Below are positions 5,285 through 8,480 of a DNA stretch of 8,480 nt, in pieces. The stretch is from positions 1-8,480 of the forward strand of contig JAJYVN010000128.1 of NCBI GenBank assembly GCA_021791995.1, in the 5' to 3' direction. The position numbers were made by a program, and so were the translations under genes. The notes below the pieces were generated by a model. It ran no database searches. It was given only the letters and a program-made list of their open reading frames with translations, and was not told the origin of the DNA. Origin of the DNA: Bacillota bacterium. Lineage in GTDB: Bacteria > Bacillota > Sulfobacillia > RBS10-35 > JAJYVN01. Position 1 is the stretch's first letter; every line of letters starts with the position of its first letter.

Positions 5285-5787
5285 TTGTCGGTGTCCGCCA
5301 TGCCGCAGGTGGCAGTGGTGATGGGATCCGAGAGTGACCGCGAGGTGGTGGCGTCGGCCACCGCGCTACGCGCGGAGTTCGGGATACCTCATCCGTGGCG
5401 GGTGCTGTCCGCGCATCGAACACCACAAGCCCTCGCGGACTTCGCCTCCGGGGCTCGGGAGGCGGGAATTGGGATCATCATCGCTGCGGCGGGGGGGCGG
5501 CACACTTGGGCGGTGTGATCGCCGCTTGGACGACAGTGCCTATGATTGCTCTGCCGGTTCCGGGGGCCTCGCTTGGGGGATTGGACAGCCTTTTGTCCAC
5601 GGTGCAGATGCCCCCCGGTATCCCGGTGGCAACCGTGGGTATTGGTGGCGCCCGCAATGCGGCGCTCTTGGCGATCAGCATTCTCGCGGTGAGCGATCCA
5701 GAGCTTCGGACGAAACTGGATGCCTACCGTGCATCCCAGGCCGAGCGTATGTTGGCCTCCGATGAGCGGATGCGGGGCGGGAACTGA
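5285..5787 (+). CDS. purE: N5-carboxyaminoimidazole ribonucleotide mutase, reading frame broken by one missing G
   Basis: PurE makes CAIR, the carboxylated intermediate of de novo purine synthesis; the class I form rearranges the N5-CAIR made by PurK. The first frame gives VAVVMGSESD (substrate-binding MGSDSD-like) and the conserved VLSAHRTP. It then runs through AAAGG at 5483-5497 and stops at TGA 5516-5518, giving about 77 residues. Re-reading one base after GGG GGG restores GGAAHLGGV and the rest (ALPVPGASLGGLDSLLSTVQMP, given here in abridged sense as LGGLDSLLS and VQMP) to the TGA at 5785-5787. The joined product would be about 167 residues, the normal PurE length. The break lies in a 7-G run (5491-5497) where homologues need 8. 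Both halves are well conserved and the operon around it is intact, so a sequencing or assembly error is most likely. A recent mutation or -1 ribosomal slippage on G GGG GGG, which is in the right phase, are alternatives. purB starts 19 bases later. Confidence 0.9.
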
Positions 5788-5806
5788 GTGGGAGGGGGCG
5801 GTGGCG

Positions 5807-7108
5807 ATGATCCCTCGCTATACCCGGCCTCGCATGGGGGCCATTTGGTCCGATGAGGCGCGGCTGCAATTGTGGCTCGAGATCGAGTTATTGGCCGTTG
5901 AGGGTTGGGCAGCGATCGGGGTTGTGCCGACCGAGGATGCCCGGCTTCTGCGCCAAACGGCGCATCTTGATCCCGGTCGTGCTGCGGAGTTGGAGGCACG
6001 TACAGGGCACGATATGGCGTCGTTTGTCGAGGCGCTCGCCGAGACGGCGGGGCAGCCGGGACGTTGGTTGCACTTTGGGCTCACGAGCAACGATGTGGTG
6101 GATACCGCTCTTTGTGTGCAGTTGACGCGTGCGACCGATCTCTTGCTTGCGGATTTGGATGAACTCCTTGCGGTTTTGGCGCGTCAGGCGCGCACCCACC
6201 GCGACCAGGTCGAGATCGGCCGCACCCACGGTGTGCATGCCGAGCCCGTGACGCTCGGATTGAAGCTGGCCCGCTGGTACGCGGAGTTCGGTCGCGCGCG
6301 GCGGCGCTTGGAGGCGGCGCGCGCGGAGATTGCGGTCGGAAAGCTCTCTGGGCCTGTCGGCACCTATGCCGGTTGTGATCCACGCCTGGAGGAGTATGTG
6401 TGTGCGCGACTTGGGCTGGAGCCAGCCCTTGGCGCGACGCAGGTGGTGTCGCGCGACCGTCATGCCGCATGGGTCTCCGCCATCGCGCTCCTTGGGGGTA
6501 GCTGCGACTACGTGGCAACGGAGATCCGTGGGCTGCAGCGCACGGAGGTGCGTGAACTGGAAGAGCCGTTCCGGGCGGGGCAGAAGGGATCGAGTTCCAT
6601 GCCCCATAAGCGCAATCCGGAGAAGGCGGAACGCATCTGTGGACTGGCGCGGTATCTGCGGGGGCTCGCGGTGACGGCGATGCAAGACCAGCCGTTGTGG
6701 CACGAACGCGACATCTCGCATTCCTCCGTCGAGCGGTTGATCCTGCCCGATGCGGCCCTTGCGGCCGACTACATGCTGGGGCTTTTGAGCGGAATTCTGG
6801 CCGAGATGCATGTCTTCCCCGCCGCGATGCAGACCAATCTGGACCGCACCCACGGCCTGTGGGCGTCGGGACAGGTGCTCCTGGCGCTGATCGCGGCAGG
6901 GATGCCGCGCGAGGAGGCCTACCGTCTGGTTCAGGAGCACGCCCTGGCCGCGTGGGAGGACTTGGACGGCCCAGACTTCCATACCCGGATTGGGACGGAT
7001 CCGCGGATTCGTGATCGCGTTGCTGTTGCGTCGCTTGACCGTTGCTTCGATCTGGGTCATCAATTGCGCTTTGTGCCCGAGATATTCGCCAAGCTGGGGC
7101 TTGAGTGA
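5807..7108 (+). CDS. purB: Adenylosuccinate lyase
   Basis: PurB splits fumarate from SAICAR (giving AICAR) and from adenylosuccinate (giving AMP), so it serves both the common pathway and the AMP branch. It acts as a cytoplasmic homotetramer. The 433 residues have normal length. Signatures are LTSNDVVDTA (about 92-101), the catalytic-acid region GRTHGVHAEP (138-147, His141), and the fumarase/ASL family signature GSSSMPHKRNPEKAE (261-275) with the catalytic serine loop. HERDISHSS lies further on. ATG 5807 is chosen because GGGAGGGGG (5790-5798) lies 8 bases upstream and homologues begin MIxRYTRP; the GTG at 5801 is too close to that site. In Bacillus purC follows purB; here purS comes next after 19 bases. 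Confidence 0.97.
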   Translation: MIPRYTRPRMGAIWSDEARLQLWLEIELLAVEGWAAIGVVPTEDARLLRQTAHLDPGRAAELEARTGHDMASFVEALAETAGQPGRWLHFGLTSNDVVDTALCVQLTRATDLLLADLDELLAVLARQARTHRDQVEIGRTHGVHAEPVTLGLKLARWYAEFGRARRRLEAARAEIAVGKLSGPVGTYAGCDPRLEEYVCARLGLEPALGATQVVSRDRHAAWVSAIALLGGSCDYVATEIRGLQRTEVRELEEPFRAGQKGSSSMPHKRNPEKAERICGLARYLRGLAVTAMQDQPLWHERDISHSSVERLILPDAALAADYMLGLLSGILAEMHVFPAAMQTNLDRTHGLWASGQVLLALIAAGMPREEAYRLVQEHALAAWEDLDGPDFHTRIGTDPRIRDRVAVASLDRCFDLGHQLRFVPEIFAKLGLE

Positions 7109-7127
7109 TCCGCCGAGGAGTGAAGCT

Positions 7128-7400
7128 GTGAAACCAAAGCGCTATCAGGCAGTGATCGAGGTTTTGTTGCGACCTGGGGTTTTTGATCCGCAGGGGCAAG
7201 CGGTCACAGCGGCGCTGCATGCACTGGGGCACGACGCGGTGGAGGATGTGCGGGTCGGCAAGCTGGTGCGGGTGATGGTTTCGGCGGAGAACGCGGAGGC
7301 GGCGCGCGCCCTTGCCGAACAGATGTGCCGAGAGCTTTTGGCGAACCCTGTTCTGGAAAATTACCAGGTGCGTGTGGAAGAGGCGGGGGTGGCGCATTGA
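7128..7400 (+). CDS. purS: FGAM synthase subunit PurS
   Basis: PurS is the small structural subunit that bridges PurQ and PurL in the three-part FGAM synthase, which turns FGAR, ATP and glutamine into FGAM. The 90-residue length and the sequence fit the family: a first strand YQAVIEVLLRPGVFDPQG with the invariant PGVxDPxG, then AALHALGH and VRVGKLVRV, a helix rich in alanine and glutamate, and the ending NPVLENYQVRVEE, very close to the usual NPVIEDY/ExE pattern. GTG 7128 is chosen, with GAGGAG (7115-7120) 7 bases upstream. Its stop overlaps the purQ start by four bases (TTGA at 7397-7400), keeping the subunits in step. Confidence 0.96.
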   Translation: MKPKRYQAVIEVLLRPGVFDPQGQAVTAALHALGHDAVEDVRVGKLVRVMVSAENAEAARALAEQMCRELLANPVLENYQVRVEEAGVAH

Positions 7401-8101
7401 AGGCGGCAGTGGTCGTCTTCCCAGGGAGCAACTGTGAGCACGACAGCGTCCATGCCTGGCAGCAGGCGACGGGTGGGTGCGCTCGGTTGGTCTGGCACGA
7501 AGAGGAGACGCTGGGAGACGCCGATGCGGTGATCCTGCCGGGCGGGTTTGCGCACGGAGATTATCTGCGGGCCGGCGCCCTCTGCCGCTTCTCCCGTGTG
7601 ATGCAAGCGGTGCGCCGCGCGGCCGACGATGGGTTGCCGGTCTTGGGGATCTGTAATGGCTTCCAGATCCTGTGCGAGGCGGGGCTTTTGCCCGGAGCGC
7701 TGGGCCGGAACCGGGGACTGCGGTTTGTCTGTCAGTCGGTGCAGGTACGCACGGAGACGAGCGCCACAGCCTGGACAGGCGACCTTGCAAAAGGGGAGGT
7801 CCTGACTCTGCCCATTGCGCATGGGGAGGGGTGCTTCTGGCTGCCCCCGGAGGAGCATCGTGCCCTGGTGCGTCGGGGGGGCGTCGTCTTCCGCTACACC
7901 ACGACGGATGGTGGGGAGGGCGGCAATCCGAACGGCTCGCTGGATGGGATTGCGGGGGTCTGCAACCCGGCCGGGAACGTCGTCGGTCTGATGCCGCACC
8001 CCGAACGCGCCGCCGAGGCACTCCTGGGTGGCATCGACGGCGGTCGAATCCTTCGCTCCGCACTCCGCTGGGTGGAGCAGCGGGTGGTGCTCCATGGGTG
8101 A
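7397..8101 (+). CDS. purQ: FGAM synthase glutaminase subunit PurQ
   Basis: PurQ hydrolyses glutamine and passes ammonia to PurL in the FGAM synthase complex. The product has 234 residues, normal for the family. It begins KAAVVVFPGSNCEHD, carries ILPGGFAHGDYLRAG (about 46-60), and has the nucleophile Cys86 in LGICNGFQILCEAG and the His201/Glu203 pair in MPHPERA. All catalytic residues are present. The start is TTG 7397, overlapping the last bases of purS, with GGGGG (7385-7389) 7 bases upstream; the family N-terminus (MKxAVVxFPGSN) matches exactly there. A 7-G run at about 7875-7881 keeps the frame here, unlike in purE. The end overlaps purL by eight bases. Confidence 0.97.
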   Translation: MKAAVVVFPGSNCEHDSVHAWQQATGGCARLVWHEEETLGDADAVILPGGFAHGDYLRAGALCRFSRVMQAVRRAADDGLPVLGICNGFQILCEAGLLPGALGRNRGLRFVCQSVQVRTETSATAWTGDLAKGEVLTLPIAHGEGCFWLPPEEHRALVRRGGVVFRYTTTDGGEGGNPNGSLDGIAGVCNPAGNVVGLMPHPERAAEALLGGIDGGRILRSALRWVEQRVVLHG

Positions 8102-8480
8102 GTTGGTACGGTGGGAGGCTGTTGGGCTGTCCGAACCGGAGTATCGATCCATCTGCGCGCAGATGGATCGGGAGCCGAACGACGTGGAACTCGGTATGTT
8201 TGGGGCCATGTGGTCGGAGCATTGCTCGTACAAGTCGTCCCGAGCCTTTTTGGGGCAGCTGCCCTCCCATGGTTCGGTCGTGGTGATGGGACCGGGGGAG
8301 AACGCTGGTGTGGTCGATATCGGGGATGGCTATGCCATTGCGCTCCGCATCGAATCGCACAATCACCCCTCGGCGGTGGCCGCGGCGGCGGAGACCGGAA
8401 GGGCGGCGGGCGGGGACCGGGGGTAGATCTCGGCGGTCGGCGCAACGCTAAATGCCCTTCTCGGTGGGGTGTGCTTCGGT
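8094..8480 (+). CDS. purL: FGAM synthase catalytic subunit PurL, N-terminal part, with a scrambled segment and in-frame stop near the window edge
   Basis: PurL binds FGAR and ATP and makes FGAM using ammonia from PurQ. The first 95 residues are clear: GLSEPEYRSI, then REPNDVELGMFGAMWSEHCSYKSSR (in short, ELGMFGAMWSEHCSYKSSR), PGENAGVVDIGDGYAIALRIESHNHPSAV. The start is ATG 8094, inside the end of purQ. Homologues continue EPYQGAATGVGGIIRDI. Here codons 8379-8426, exactly 16 codons, instead read alanine- and glycine-rich sequence ending in TAG (8424-8426). After the stop the same frame again reads ISAVGATLNALLGGVCFG, matching the expected continuation. The gene runs off the window. Length-neutral replacement in an essential motif close to the end suggests poor sequence or misassembly. 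If the sequence is true, purL is non-functional and ends after 110 residues. Confidence 0.9.

Noticed and set aside
5888..7063. Minus-strand frame of about 390 codons opposite purB
   Set aside because: It is entirely covered by the well-supported purB and its Arg/Gln/His-rich product has no recognisable motif.
6081..8366. Minus-strand open frame of about 760 codons opposite purB, purS, purQ and purL
   Set aside because: It is antisense to four clearly conserved genes, its product is rich in Pro, Arg, Ser and His as GC-rich shadow frames are, and it shows no domain. High GC leaves few stop codons on this strand.
1..8480. CRISPR array, tRNA or rRNA genes, IS terminal repeats, replication origin
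   Set aside because: No regularly spaced repeats, cloverleaf with a TTCGA arm, rRNA core sequence, transposase or DnaA-box cluster was seen on either strand.

Overview
The window looks like one end of a GC-rich bacterial contig (roughly 60-65% GC by eye). It carries the purine nucleotide genes hpt, guaA, purE, purB, purS, purQ and the start of purL. PurS, PurQ and a small PurL encoded as separate subunits is the Gram-positive/archaeal form of FGAM synthase. Together with the strong Shine-Dalgarno (SD) sequences, frequent GTG and TTG starts, and Bacillus-like PurE, PurB and PurL sequences, this suggests a high-GC Firmicute-type bacterium. A Sulfobacillus- or Thermaerobacter-like organism is my guess; the sequence does not prove it.

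Layout. Positions 1 to about 230 are the 3' end of a group II intron, with complete domains V and VI and features of class IIC. The rest of the intron lies outside the window. Positions 231-916 hold no gene I can identify, only weak short reading frames, a perfect hairpin and two adjacent 15-bp palindromes. Positions 917-1513 encode a six-helix membrane protein of the DUF981 type. It converges on a DHA2-type (14-helix) MFS exporter at 1559-2875 on the minus strand, and a strong terminator hairpin sits between them. Plus-strand purine genes follow from 3010 to the end. hpt-guaA is a salvage and GMP-synthesis pair. A 190-bp gap holds a plausible extended -10 promoter and PurBox-like CGAA repeats. 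After it comes a tight de novo operon, purE-purB-purS-purQ-purL, with 19-nt gaps or 4-8 nt overlaps.

How the genes work together. PurS-PurQ-PurL converts FGAR to FGAM, PurE carboxylates AIR/N5-CAIR to CAIR, and PurB acts at two steps (SAICAR to AICAR, adenylosuccinate to AMP). GuaA aminates XMP to GMP. Hpt recovers hypoxanthine and guanine with PRPP. purK and purC, which lie between purE and purS in the Bacillus subtilis operon, are absent from this cluster.

Two genes are damaged as given. purE lacks one G in a G-run in the middle of its most conserved motif. purL, close to the window end, has exactly 16 codons of its essential motif replaced by G/C-rich sequence ending in TAG, while the frame and homology resume afterwards. 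Both look more like sequence error or misassembly than biology, but they need raw reads. I found no convincing previously undescribed system; the intron remnant and the unexplained 231-916 stretch are the least ordinary parts.
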